NCBI GenBank assembly: GCA_910589415.1
Contig: OU342630.1
Coordinates: forward strand, 62,058,186 to 62,122,185
Direction: 5' to 3'
Length of the DNA: 64,000 nt
Source: Malachius bipustulatus
Lineage: Eukaryota; Arthropoda; Insecta; Coleoptera; Melyridae
Positions 1-25,173 of this stretch are shown here, in pieces. Position 1 is the first letter of the stretch. Every line of letters starts with the position of its first letter. Below the pieces are notes generated by a model. The model saw only the letters and a program-made list of their open reading frames with translations, had not been told where the DNA came from and did no database searches. Made by a program: the position numbers and the translations under genes.

Positions 1-444
1 ACATCACATGCGCAAGACCATACCGGTGTATGTGTATCGTGATTTTTAAGGTTATGTCCAAAATAGGTCTCCATCTCCAAGTAATAATTACTAACTTTAC
101 TGCGTATTGAAATAGTTGAATTGCTGATTGATTATTAAGATCACATTATGCTGCTACCGACTATTATTATAATAAATAATATACCATTTCCTGCATCCTA
201 TCATTCCTATCCTAATGTAAAGGAATAACTGGCCAAGCTGCAGTAGAACGAGGCCAATAAGCCGTATCTTTAAGGTGAAACAAGAAGAAGAAAATATTTA
301 ACCTTAAAAATTATACCAAAGCGAAAAAAAGGTTTTTTTTACAATTAATTTGATAATAATCTGGATTTTTCTTTAAATATTTTGAATTCGGAAGATCAAA
401 AAAATCTCAACGAGCAAGCAAATTAATAGGCAAAAATCGAAACA
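1..444. other. 5' flank of the Tim13 gene
   Basis: AT-rich non-coding DNA upstream of the Tim13 start codon. I see no coding exon, RNA gene or clear repeat. The promoter and 5' UTR of Tim13 presumably lie here, but I cannot point to a convincing TATA box or initiator. Confidence 0.4.
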
Positions 445-894
445 ATGGACTCGCTGACAAACAATTTAACGGGTTCCCAAAAAGACGAACTAATGGATCA
501 AGTGAAACAGCAAATTGCGGTTGCAAACGCACAAGAACTCTTAACGGTGAGACAGAAGAGTGTTTTAATATGTAACGCAAGCGATTATGTAACGTTTTAA
601 CGGTGCTCTAAGTTATTATTGTTTTCAGAAAATGACAGAGAAGTGTTTCAAAAAATGCATTTCGAAACCTGGCACGAGTCTGGATAGCTCCGAACAAGTA
701 AGTCTGGGGGGCTCTTCATGAGATGAATATCGCGAGGGATGAAGTTGTTGTCGAAAAAATGATCTTAAATTAATTGAGTGTTTCTTGATCCTTAGAAATG
801 CGTTGCGATGTGCATGGACAGGTACATGGACTCCTGGAACTTGGTATCGAAAGCGTACAGCAATAGAATCCAGAAGGAGCGAGGTCGCTTATAA
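445..894 (+). CDS. Tim13: Mitochondrial import inner membrane translocase subunit Tim13
   Basis: There are three coding exons, 445-546, 629-697 and 796-894, with GT-AG introns, all joined in phase 0. They encode about 89 residues, the normal length for a small Tim. The protein shows the family's twin CX3C motifs, CFKKC around residue 40 and CVAMC around residue 59, flanked by the Tim13-type segments [11 protein letters not shown] and MDRYMDSWN. In the known family, Tim13 pairs with Tim8 in a hexameric chaperone of the intermembrane space. The complex carries hydrophobic precursors such as Tim23 to the inner membrane, and the four cysteines form two intramolecular disulfides. The exons are too short to show well as single ORFs, but splice sites and homology agree. 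The gene converges on the CEP43-like gene. Nothing looks broken. Confidence 0.95.
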
Positions 895-1008
895 AGCCGA
901 AAATAGAGTTTTGCATTTTTTAATACTTTACTAGAAGTTACAACACCTGGGGAGATGGTCTATTATTTACAAGGACAGGCTAGATATGAACAGAACGAAT
1001 TTAACTCT

Positions 1009-1014
1009 AATAAA
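1009..1014 (+). terminator. Poly(A) signal of Tim13
   Basis: AATAAA lies 115 bases after the Tim13 stop codon, followed by T/G-rich sequence. This is the expected position for 3' end formation of this short transcript. Confidence 0.6.
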
Positions 1015-2791
1015 GTTTCCTTACTTAAAGTTGGAGCAAAGTGACGGTTCATTTGCGATGCTTGTTTATGTTGGTTGTTTCCTCGAAATGTCTTCACTTG
1101 TGTTCTCTTACGTACCTAACCTATATTGAGTTGTTCCATAAGAGTGGACCTGTCAGGGACTAACTTTTAGTAATTGTTATATAACATTAGATAGTCGTAA
1201 TATACTTTATTTAGTCAAAAGTTGTGTGCAGTTTTTTGTTTATAGAAAATAGGAATTTAATTTCCCATCCCATGTCTCTGCGGAATATTTAGAAAAATAA
1301 TCTGACAACATTGTAAAATTGCCAGTTTACCTGGAAATTTTCTTCATGGGTTGATATTCATGAAAAAATTTTTTTCATTGTTTATAATTAATGATGCATA
1401 AAATCATGAATGTGTAATATAATAAAAGTCAAAACGATTAAATGATTAAATAATACATTTAAATCACATTAATTTTCAAGGCACAGTTTCAATATGTATA
1501 TATTTTAAGTACAATAATAATTATTGTTTTTTTTTTAAACTAACGTTACTCATAAATAATATTTAGTAAGTAAGTACGAAGAACTTACATAAACATGTCA
1601 TTGTCTCAAAGAAATTCTCTTATTAAAATTTTAGTATAAAACAGCACAGCACACTTCTAATTTCTACAAAAACAGTTGAAAAATTTTCTTTTTCAATACA
1701 TTTCATCAAAATGGTACACAATAAAATTCGTTGTTTTTCACTTCATCAATTATTATTAATAAAAATAATAACACAACCTAAAAATAGAGAAAAAAATCCA
1801 GTCAAACTTCATATAAATTTTATCATAACTAAACATGATAAACTAAAATGACATAAACTAAAATGTTAAATAAGACATCGACTAATACTTATTGATGAAA
1901 TTAATTAAATTTTCTTAATCAAGAACATCAAGTCGTTTTTCTAAAAATTGCAAAAAGAGCACTTTTTTATATCTGAAATTGAATAAAAAATAATTGAACT
2001 ATCGAAAATAAATGTGAAAAAAGACTATAATTAATGTATGTTGTGGAGAATACGGAATACGGCCAGTGCCAATATGTTACAAAAGTTGCTCAGTTTGAAA
2101 ACTAGGAAGAAAAACAAAAGTTTTTAGTTTTACTTATTTAAAAATTTTTACCCAAAAAGAACTGTCACATCACTAACAACAAGATAATGAAATTGATAGT
2201 TTTCTTGCTAGTTTTCAAACTGACAACTGACTTGACTTATCAGTATGTGATAAACATTTGAAATATTCACTGACGTATTCACCTATTTTCAGAACATTTA
2301 AATTAATTGTCTTTTCTCTGATTTATTTAGATAGTTATCTTCGATTGTTTCATTTTTTTTCAACATATTTGTTCACATTTTTTCAAAATATCAACTTTTT
2401 TTTTCTTTTAACATTTCTTTTCCAACAACTTTATGTTATTTATTAACAAAGTCAATTAGTTTTGTTGAGAAAATAGTGTTTAGTTGATATTTACTTTTTA
2501 ATTTTTGAAAAAGACGTATGATTTACGTCATTGATGAAAGGATACGGAAGATGATACTAATCGATGTTTTAAAAATATTTAACAACAAAAATGAATGGCT
2601 TGAAAGACCAAAAATTTTCATTCAAAAGGAGGTAGTTAGTAGTCATGTTATTAAACGCACTAACCGACGACTGTAAGAAATGAGAAATTTAGAAGACTTT
2701 CTTTTGTTTCAGTTAGCATCATAGCCTTTCTTTCTCTCTCTCTCTCTCTTTCAAAGAATGGCAGTCATCATAAAACTCGATTAAATATCTG
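1015..2791. other. AT-rich intergenic DNA between two convergent genes
   Basis: No exon is recognisable between the 3' ends of Tim13 and the CEP43-like gene. The only structure I see is a short foldback at about 2091-2223: a segment with CAGTTTGAAAACTAG is repeated inverted about 120 bases on. It is probably a small MITE. A (TC)n run lies at 2728-2749. Confidence 0.4.
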
Positions 2792-4957
2792 TCATTTTTG
2801 GGACAAGACAAACTCGCTGTTATTAAGATCTTTTGAGCAATCTCTAATATTAACATCCGTACCGATGCTGGTACGGTTATTGTTACCGTGACCGGAACCA
2901 TTAACACTTCCGGTACCGGACAAGCTCGCATCACCTTTCAAGTCGACATCGCTTCCGGTCCCGGAAGCCGACACGAAATCCTCCTCATAATCGACTTGCA
3001 AATCGAACATCTTGTCGATGTCGCTCAAGTTCACTTTCTTCTTCTTCTCATTGTCCAAGGTGAATTTCGGGAGCTCTCCGAATCGGGAATTCTTATTCCG
3101 ATCCAGTGGAGGCAGTTGCGACAAGGAACTAACGTTATTGTCTGAATTAGCTGCTCTTGCTGCTATTACTTTATCATCACTATCGTCTGCAGTTTTATCA
3201 TTATCACCATTATCAGTCTTATTATTAATAATATTACCACCGATAATACTATTGCGTCCGTCATTATCTGACGATTGAGAATGATCGTCTTCGGCAATAG
3301 AACTGGTTCCTTCGTAGGTGTCGTCTTTTCCTGTATCGTCTTTATCACTGCCACTGGCATTGGCCCCGGCACCGGCACCGCCGGGAGAAGTTAAGGGACT
3401 CGCGATCGTCTCCGAGATGCCTGCGTCGTTTACGGAAATTGAATGATCAGTTTGGTCGAATTTAGGCTGCCCAACGTTAAAAGTGGCGTTCATCGTCACT
3501 CGAGGCACTTCTGGATTGATGCTCGACTTATTATCGTCATCAAAGTTTGACGAGCGTTCCAAGTCCGATTTTACGTCACAATCGTCCGTCCTGCTATTCT
3601 CCGCCGTCTCCACAACATCGGACATTAACGAATCGTCTTTAAAATAATTGAAATGCTCAGAATTAGGACTCGTCGATTTATTATTGGCAGTTTTGCTCTT
3701 TTCTTCGGATTTGGGAGGATCCGGTGGCAGTGACGGTTGCGAATTGCGCTGAGCGATTCGTAGTATCTGTAAGAGTAACGGCTCAACGGTTGCGTCTTCA
3801 AGGCCCCCTATTCCCAGATCTCTTATCAGTTTATCACGTCCATCGTACTCGTAACCGCCGGTGTCCAGGTAGGATTCAGAGTCGTAGACGCTTGCGGTGT
3901 ACTTCAGATCGAAAAACTCAAGGAACTCCCGGACCAGACAGAACAGCGTCTTCCCGATGCTTTGGCTCTGAATCGACACGAGTTTGTCATTCAGTAAAGG
4001 GCGTTGCTTGCTAATCTGAAACATTAAAGCCGAATTGGTGTGGGTCAGTGGGTGCTGGTAGTGGATGTCTGTACGTATTCACAAAGAATTGGGCTAAGTA
4101 AAAGGCAGAGAGGTACAAAACGGTTTAGTAGAACAAGATGGGGGCTCAATCAAGAGTCCATGCCATAGAGTTTTAGCCTTCAATAATTATTATTGTTGTT
4201 GATGCTCAACCATTCGTTAAAAATACAACCCAAAGAAGGTGCCTTCTTTGTGAATTGTATAGTGTATTGTTGAAAAACTCGTGGAAAAAAAAGGAACGGT
4301 GGGTGGTTTTTTTGATTTTAGTTTTTGAATGGCAGTTCAAATATTGTCACCACAATGTAACTTGTTAGTGTGACATGCACTAATACATGGTGAATTAATT
4401 AGGTATTAATTTTTTAAATAATTATTCATGGATTCACATGGAAACTTTATGCACACATAATATATTTAATTAACTTGATGCAGCCTCAACCATAGAATAG
4501 CTAATATCAAAAAGAGATTGCAGGCTGTTATCCTCTTAATTCTAAAAATTCAATGCAATGTTGCCATACTTTGAAAAGAAATTATTGCGATATCTCGGAA
4601 ACAAATGAAGATAGTACTTTTCCTGTTTTGACTTTCAAAATCGCACAATGCCGTATCATAATAGTGTGTTGTTAATCTTTCCAAGAGTTTTTCAACACCC
4701 TGTATAGCGGCGATACGTGTAAGATGCAAGTAAAAAAAAAACCAAAGCAACCATTTCATGGACTCACATTTACATCTTCGTCCAGTGCTAAAAAAATGCT
4801 AGCTCTCAATTGGGCCTGAAACAAAATCGGTAATACTTTAATTTCAGTGCATGCGGATTTTTTTCAACAAACTCACCCTTATTTTGGCGAGACAGCCGTT
4901 TGATTCCAAGGTTTGAGTGAGCAAGTCTCGAAGTTCGATGTCTTCTTCCATGGACAT
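2792..4957 (-). CDS. CEP43 (FGFR1OP/FOP)-like centrosomal protein with LisH region
   Basis: Three coding exons on the minus strand, 4877-4957, 4768-4815 and 2792-4015, are all joined in phase 0 and encode about 450 residues. The N-terminal 110 residues match the FOP/CEP43 family. Exon 1 contains EDIELRDLLTQTLESNGCL and exon 2 AQLRASIFLALDED. Exon 3 opens with a LisH-type dimerisation region, including EFLEFFDLKYTASVY, and a following DLGIGG segment. Vertebrate CEP43 anchors at centrosomes and ciliary satellites and promotes ciliogenesis. The remaining 300 residues are low complexity, rich in Ser, Asp, Asn and Gly, as in the family tail. The Met codon at 4022-4024 is not a start: it overlaps the exon 3 splice acceptor. 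Two in-frame Met codons (4957 and 4951) are possible starts; I chose the upstream one. Confidence 0.88.
4258..4702. mobile_element. Foldback element in intron 2 of the CEP43-like gene
   Basis: The right end reads (reverse strand) TA then CAGGGTGTTGAAAAACTC. A diverged inverted copy of the same segment begins near 4258. A third copy of this terminus lies at 53485 in direct form. TA flanks and a CAGGGTGTT start place it with the other foldbacks in this window. The left boundary is approximate. Confidence 0.5.
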
Positions 4958-5640
4958 TCTTATTAAAAAGTCAGGAACAGATCTAGGGAATTTTCAATTA
5001 TTCCCCTTTGAAGAATAATGGTCCAAATATCTGGACGGGTGAAAAAGTTGAGCAAGAGGGGACCCTTTCAGAGGATATTATTGACACTTCATACTTTTTG
5101 GTCAAAATGTACAATGGTTTTCAAAGAATAATAAATAAACAGGTATGTTATGTACCTGTAAGTCAATGCAAATTGTAAAACAGAGTTAACTCTTTAACAT
5201 CATGGGCAAGGATAAGGAATAAAGAATAATAATATCTCAGGCGAGTAAGTAAAAGTATGTAAACAAATTTCAATTTTCAAAACATACACAATTAATATCT
5301 ACAATAATTAAATTATGGAACATTTTTTATAAAATCACTGGCTTTCCTAGACTTTTATGACAGTGGACAGTTCATAGTTCATGACAGTTTATGACAGCCA
5401 ATCAGAACCGTTGATTTTTGTTGAAACTACGAACTGTCATAAATGTTTACGAAATCCCAGGCGAACTTTTTAATATAGAACATCCGGAAGACTATACCGT
5501 TCAAACAGCTTCCAGCTTCACCGTCCAAAGTGTTTTGAATATGGCGGTGTGGCGCACAATTTGGCCAACACACACCACAAGTTACAATTAATGAACATAT
5601 TATTAATAAATAAATATACTTTCAATCAATGTGTAAACTA
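4958..5640. other. 5' flank of the CEP43-like gene
   Basis: AT-rich non-coding DNA with no exon I can recognise. Around 5350-5450 a short motif (GAACTGTCAT and variants) occurs in both orientations, perhaps a decayed repeat. Confidence 0.35.
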
Positions 5641-8381
5641 TCGTGTGATCCACAAAATTTTTCATCAACTATAGTGCCTTGGAAAAGAGAGATTGCAGTC
5701 ATGACTGAGCTCATTTTACTAAAATAATTTTAAAATAACAAACTTTAGTAGGTAGTTCAAATTTTCATGTGCCATATTTAATTTCAATTCCTATCAGTTT
5801 CATTAAAATATTAAAGATATTGGGAAAAGCAATAATTTATGACTATAATTATTGAAGAACCTGATAAAAATTACTGGTATATGGTATAGGTATGTAACAA
5901 TAAATTCTGTTATTGTTTGTGCTTTGGAAGTGAACTTATAAAATGGTAAATGATAATTGAATCATTTAGAAACTCAAACTCGAACGGAAACATTAAATTG
6001 AAATGATCCTCATTGTTTCATGTTCATTTTAAAATCCTTGCCGCCTTCCTTTTACCCCGTCCCTTGGTTCGACCCAGAGACAACATACTATAAAGAGACC
6101 GTCAGATCGACGGACGAAAATGGGTACACTGTTCACGCGCATTCCGGTAGCGCATCGCGCATTGCGGACGATTTCTAAACTAAAATGAAGCTGTCTTTAG
6201 ATCTAAATTCTCATTTTGACATAATCTGACGTTTAGTTTTGCAATTGTGTAAAATTTGATTTATTTAATTTGAGTATTTTATCAAACTAATAATAAATTT
6301 TAGATGAAACTTTACCTTGAAAGTATTTAGAAATATAATTTATAATAATTTACCCAATTAATAACAGTATAACGTAAAACTTTCGCATATATTTGTTGAC
6401 TTTTTGAAAGGTAAGTGCAATATGCTGTTTCATGCTCTTGTAAGTAATAAAAATTATTTTAAATAAATCGAAAAAACTCTTTCTGAATGCGAAATAATTG
6501 TTTTAGGAACCACATTCTATCTGCGTCTTGGTTTAAAAGCAATTCTAATCACAACGATGGATCTATCAAAGTTATGAATACAACACCCAAGAAAAACTGC
6601 ATTAAAACACTATGCGGTGTGTTTCGGTGTGTGTTATCTTCTCTGTTTATACTTATTTAGTTTGGTACATTATACTATTGGGCATTTTATTATGTAAAGA
6701 AGTTCACGTAACCGGCGGGCCCTCTTCGGAGCTGGAAACCTCAAATAATGGGCCGCTTTTTTGTTGCCTGAAAAATTCTGAAAAAATTCAGGCATATTCT
6801 TTGATAAAAATAAGTATTTTTTGTTTCTTGGTGTTTCTCTGCTAAAACTCTTCCTTCTCAGTAAAAGCATCAAATGAAGGTCTATGAATTCTTTGTCTTG
6901 ATATTTTTTACAAAACAAGGAAGCAGTATGAAGAAAAAGTTTATTTATTTTTGTCTAAAGAATATGAGGAATAAAGAAAATTTTTGAGAATAAGAGGGCT
7001 AATCATCTGTAGAAGGATAAATCGTCTTCTGACTCTGGGAGTTTTTCTTTAAAACACCTGCTGCTTCACGTGAAACTAATGAATCAAAAAAATTTAGTTT
7101 TTTATAATTTTTTTCAGATAGATCCTTTTTCGGCTTCTAAGAGGACCCAGTTACCTGACCTACCACTTCGGTAGATCGAGCTATAGGAATACACATCTTA
7201 ACCAAGCGACGGCGTCTGCGGTGCACGATCCAGCAGATGGAATGCTTTTATGTTAAAATTATTAACAAGAATATTATTATAATAATATTTTTTTCCTGGA
7301 AAAGTCTTTCCATGTTGAGAAAACTGGTTAAATAGAAGCATCTTCTGTAAAAACTGGACCTGTATTAATTTATGTGAAGAAAATTTATATTGTGCAACTA
7401 TTAAGAATAAAGAAGTTTTATATTGATGCTTCGAAGTTTATTTGCTGAAGTGGCGACACTTCAACCGTAAAAATAATTTTTCAAATAATAAATTAGGTAT
7501 AAATTTAAATTTGAATGTCCCGCGCTTACCAATGATATCTCCGGTAGCCCAGGTAGTCGCCACCGTCGCAGGTTACCTAGAGTCTAACGTGTAATCGAAC
7601 ACTCTATTATATTATCTTTCTCTATGGTTCGACCTATAACGTCTATGCGCAAGGGCACAGGTGTCGTCGCCGTCGCGAGACCGGGGGCAGTAAGTAGAAA
7701 ACCATTCGTCACGGTGGTCGGTTGAGAGTGAAAATATATTCGTATTGTGAACTTCTTCACTGTTCGTCGTGTCCTGTCTTCGCCCCTTCAGAAGCAGGAA
7801 AATACATGCTGGGCCCGTGCGAAGCTGTCTACCACGTCGAACAACGAGATTATTATTGAATTTAATCAATCAACTGGTTATGGTATTTAGACTCATCACC
7901 TAACGTCGTTAAAAAGGTAGGTCAACCATTTTCCATTGTTATTTTCTTCCCGTCGATTAATTCGTTAATAATCCCATCCGTTCAAATTTATGCTCCATGA
8001 ACAATCTTCGTTCACTCATTAAGAAAGACAGAATATTCTGAATTTCTGAGATAACAACGAATTAGTCAGTGTCGGTAATACAGGTACCCTACAACGACTT
8101 GTAGGGTATACAACCAATGCCAAATTGAAATTAGTAATAAACTCAGCACCACACGTACCTACTCAGCAGATGTCGTTACTGTTCCAGGTTAGTTTCTTTA
8201 CTCTAACAAAGTTCATTATGCAAGTATAAGTCATGTTTTTATTTATTGTTCTATGATTTGTAGATCATTGATTGGAGTAGTTCACTTACACACCTATCAA
8301 TTATTGTTTGTGTTTTATCTAGCAGACATGCTTCATTTTGTTCAAGGCAACAGTTGATGAAAAATTTTGTGGATCACACGA
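5641..8381. mobile_element. Mariner-like MITE, copy 1, interrupted by a 2 kb insertion
   Basis: Both ends carry the inverted repeat TCGTGTGATCCACAAAATTT, continuing into TTCATCAACT, and both are flanked by TA (5639-5640 and 8382-8383). The same termini recur at 49392-50242 and 52458-53216. The left 370 bases and right 360 bases align with copy 2, but the middle 2 kb does not. No transposase is visible. TA duplication suggests mobilisation by a Tc1/mariner-type enzyme. Confidence 0.8.
6015..8014. mobile_element. Unidentified 2.0 kb insertion inside MITE copy 1
   Basis: Comparison with the uninterrupted copy at 49392-50242 shows this block is extra sequence. It is bounded by a 6-bp direct repeat, CTCATT, at 6009-6014 and 8015-8020. 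I see no long open frame, long terminal repeats or clear terminal inverted repeats. It holds some GC-rich pieces (6080-6170, 7140-7250, 7520-7850). It could be a non-autonomous element or a filler insertion; I do not recognise it. Confidence 0.55.
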
Positions 8382-8414
8382 TATAGTACTACAGGTTTTT
8401 TCAATACGGCGATT

Positions 8415-9103
8415 TCCGTCACAATCACGTCATTTTATATCCCAACTAGGTTTTGCCAATGTAAACGAATGCCGCGTTTTGATTGGTGGAAGTCAAACTG
8501 TATATTCGTCACCATTTTGATAATAATTTTTGACAATCAGGACGCATTGTTCTACCGTGTAATGCTCCATGTTTACTAACTCCCATCTGTCAACTTTCGA
8601 TATTTTTTTTTTTTTTTTTTTTATAAAAGGGGGAGCATCGGTCTTCCCTATGTAGGTAAGACAAAGTCGCTCCACACCGGTAATATGGGTTTGGAGCCTC
8701 TTGCTCATACACCCAGCCTCAAGTATGCCAAATAAATAGTAGAAACAACACAGACACCCAGAGCCTTCACCGAGAATCGAACTCAGTCCGACGGATCCAA
8801 CGATCAAGCAGTTCTCGCTACTTAACCGCGAGGCCACGCCAGGCTCCAACTTTCGATATATCACGTCATAATCATGTGACATTATGACTGTCAAGCATGG
8901 TGCGCAATTCAAATCTTGCGTTCTTATTGAAACACCCATTAGAACTAGACACAACACATGGACGACACGATTTCGAACGGTTATGAACAATCAGTGATCA
9001 CGATAGGCTTTCGGATCATACATTTGACTTCCACCAATCAAAATTAGGCATATTAGTACATTGGCAAAACATAGTTGGGATATAAATAAACGCGTCACTG
9101 TCA
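8415..9103. mobile_element. Foldback MITE hosting a SINE
   Basis: Arms of about 85 bases at 8417-8503 and 9015-9103 are inverted copies. Both contain TATATCCCAACTA, GTTTTGCCAATGTA and TTTTGATTGGTGGAAGTCAA. The centre is occupied by the SINE at 8604-8846. No coding capacity. Confidence 0.7.
8604..8846 (-). mobile_element. tRNA-derived SINE
   Basis: On the minus strand the element starts with a tRNA-like head. A-box-like TGGCGTGGCCTCGCGGTTAA lies at about 8822-8841 and B-box-like GAGTTCGATTCTC at about 8772-8784, followed by an unrelated body and an A-rich tail (the T run near 8604-8622). A perfect 13-bp target duplication, CAACTTTCGATAT, flanks it at 8591-8603 and 8847-8859. Such elements are transcribed by RNA polymerase III and moved by LINE machinery. 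Confidence 0.88.
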
Positions 9104-9721
9104 TCAACAAGGAGAAAGTACTCCTTGGTAATGGTCATCACTGTCAAATCAGCAGTCACATGTCACCTGATTTGAACGAAAAGTCATCAGATTTTTATTT
9201 TTCATTTTCATTTTACAATTTACATTTGATTAAAATAGATTAGTAAATCGAAAAATTGGTAAGGTGACGGAGGTAGGTAGGAAAGGAAATAGGTGAAATT
9301 AATAGGAAAAGGAAACTGAAAATGTGCGAGGTGTGCGCTTGTGCCGACAAAGAGGGAGAGAATAGGGAATTTTTTATTTTATTTAATTAAGAATTTCCTA
9401 AAACTGAATTAAATCAAATCAAATAATGTGAACAAACCTACCATACATATACCACACATCATCACAGTTTGAGTTTAGTTTTAGACACGAAAATCGTTCG
9501 TTCAGCTCTTATTGCTTATTGTAATAATAATAATAAATGTGTCGAACAAATAAAAGATAATAAATAATAATAATGAAGTACCTACCTACTTATGCGACCT
9601 ACTAGGTACTACTGCCGCAGTAAATGAAAAACTACTCTTCTTATAACTTACTGATAGGTAGGTAGGTAGAGGGACGGACAACTTGTTACGGTACCTACGT
9701 TGACACAGAAAGTACCGCAAA
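9104..9721. other. Upstream region and 5' UTR of Nak
   Basis: No exon is visible before the Nak start codon. AT-rich DNA changes to mixed composition near 9560, where GTAGGTAC-type repeats occur (9580-9700). This probably includes the transcription start and 5' UTR, but no core promoter motif is decisive. Confidence 0.4.
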
Positions 9722-23488
<13,767 letters not shown>

Positions 23489-23580
23489 TGAGGAAGATGC
23501 AAGCGGGTCCGGTATGAGACGATCTTGTATTGAAAGACGAACGGCAGCTGTTGAGGTCGTTGATTATATTTGTCAGTCTG

Positions 23581-23820
23581 ACGGTGGAGTGCTAGAACGT
23601 TAATTACAGATCTGTCAGATAATTACTGATTTTAAAATGCCCTGTATTGTCAAAATGTTGGTCTGATATTGCTGGAAATAAACTCTACCCCCTTTTAGAA
23701 GAGTTAATTACTGATAAAAAATGAAACACCATTCAAAATATTCACCCTATTTTCAAATTTTGCAATTTAAAATCAATAATTATCTGACAAATCTTTAATT
23801 AGCGTTCTAGCACTCCACCC
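23581..23820. mobile_element. Small foldback in the 3' UTR of Nak
   Basis: Arms of about 55 bases (GGTGGAGTGCTAGAACG and TTAGCGTTCTAGCACTCCAC) face each other. It begins 93 bases after the Nak stop codon and contains AATAAA near 23677. Confidence 0.75.
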
Positions 23821-23843
23821 TTAATCGTAACAAGAGTCGTATA

Positions 23844-25173
23844 CAGGTTGTGCGGAAATTATGCGCAAAAAATTAAGGGGGTGATTCTACTTGATGAAAT
23901 ATTGCCAAAAGTATCTATAATTCTTTTTCGAAAACTCACAAATAAGAAAGTTATGAGCCTTCAAAGTTGATTTTTTTAAATCAATATTTTTTTATAACTT
24001 TTTTTCTAGTGTACGGATTTTCTTCAAATTTGACACACTTGCCACTAATGTTGCTTTACATCCTTGGTCCAAATTAGACTTGAATCCCTCTTAATCAAAA
24101 GACCTTAACTCACCTTGACCTTCAAAAAAGGCCTATAACTTTTTTCGTAATATTTTTTTCTGAAGTTTGAAGACGCACAATTGAAGAACATGAAGAAATA
24201 TTCGGAAAAGGTCCTCTTTGTCCATCACGATAAAATGACCTGTTTTGGAGTAAAACTGTTTTGAAAATTTTCTTGCACCAAAATTGATCACCATAAATTA
24301 TGATCATTTTGCAACAATACCAAAGCATGCTTTGGAACAGCTGCAGGGTTGCCTAGTTATGAACAAAACAGATAAATAGACTTGGAAATGATAAAATTTT
24401 AAAATTTTTTAATAATTTTTTTAATAAAATAATAAAATAATTTTAATAAAAAAAAAATAAATTGCTGTCAAAATTAAATCCAAAGCAAACGTCTTGTTTC
24501 CTAGGCAACCCTGCAGCTGTTTCCAAAGCATGCTTTGGTATTCTTGCAGAATGATCATAGTTTATGGTGATCAATTTTAGTGCAAGCAAATTTTTAAAAC
24601 GGTCTTACTCGGAAACAGGTCATTTTATCGTGATAGACAAAGAGGACCTTTTCCGAATATTTCTTCATGTTCTTCAATTGTGCATCTTCAAAAATCAGAA
24701 AAAAATATTACGAAAAAAGTTATAGGCCTTTTTTGAAGGTCAAGGGCAGTTAAGGCCTCTTGATTTCAAAGGATTCAAGTCTAATGTTGACCAAGGATGC
24801 AAATAAGTCAGTTTGAAAATATTAGATAAACGTTTGGAGAGTTTTAGTTTAAATAAAGTACTTTAAAAGGTTTATAGAAGAATTTATTAATAGATAATAA
24901 GTACTTTATTTATCGACTTCATAGAAAACTCAACAGATGCAAAGTAACATCAGTGGCAAGTGTGTAAAATTTTAAGAAAATCCGTACACTAGAAAAAAAG
25001 TTATAGAAAAATATTGATTTAAAAAAATCAACTTTGAAGGCTCATAACTTTTTTATTTGTGAGTTTTTGAAAAAAAAAATTATAGATACTTTTGGCAATG
25101 TTTTATCAATTAGTTAATATATCCCCTTAATAATACCCCCTTAATTCTTTGCGCATAATTTCCGGACACCCTG
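23844..25173. mobile_element. 1.33 kb foldback element downstream of Nak
   Basis: Arms of about 500-600 bases are inverted around a centre near 24420. Pairs include AAATTATGCGCAAAAAATTAA, CTCATAACTTTTTTATTTGTG, AAGGTCAAGG and the block ending GCTGCAGGGTTGCCTAG. The ends are CAGGTTGTG and CACCCTG with TA on both sides (23842-23843, 25174-25175). The right arm carries an extra insertion near 24810-24950. No functional coding region. Confidence 0.85.

Noticed and set aside
4016..4024. Met codon as start of the CEP43-like protein
   Set aside because: It overlaps the splice acceptor of exon 3, and two upstream exons encode the conserved FOP N-terminus in frame.
8493..8990. 165-codon minus-strand frame
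   Set aside because: It runs through the SINE and the foldback arm; the apparent protein is translated repeat, including its poly-A tail as Lys codons.
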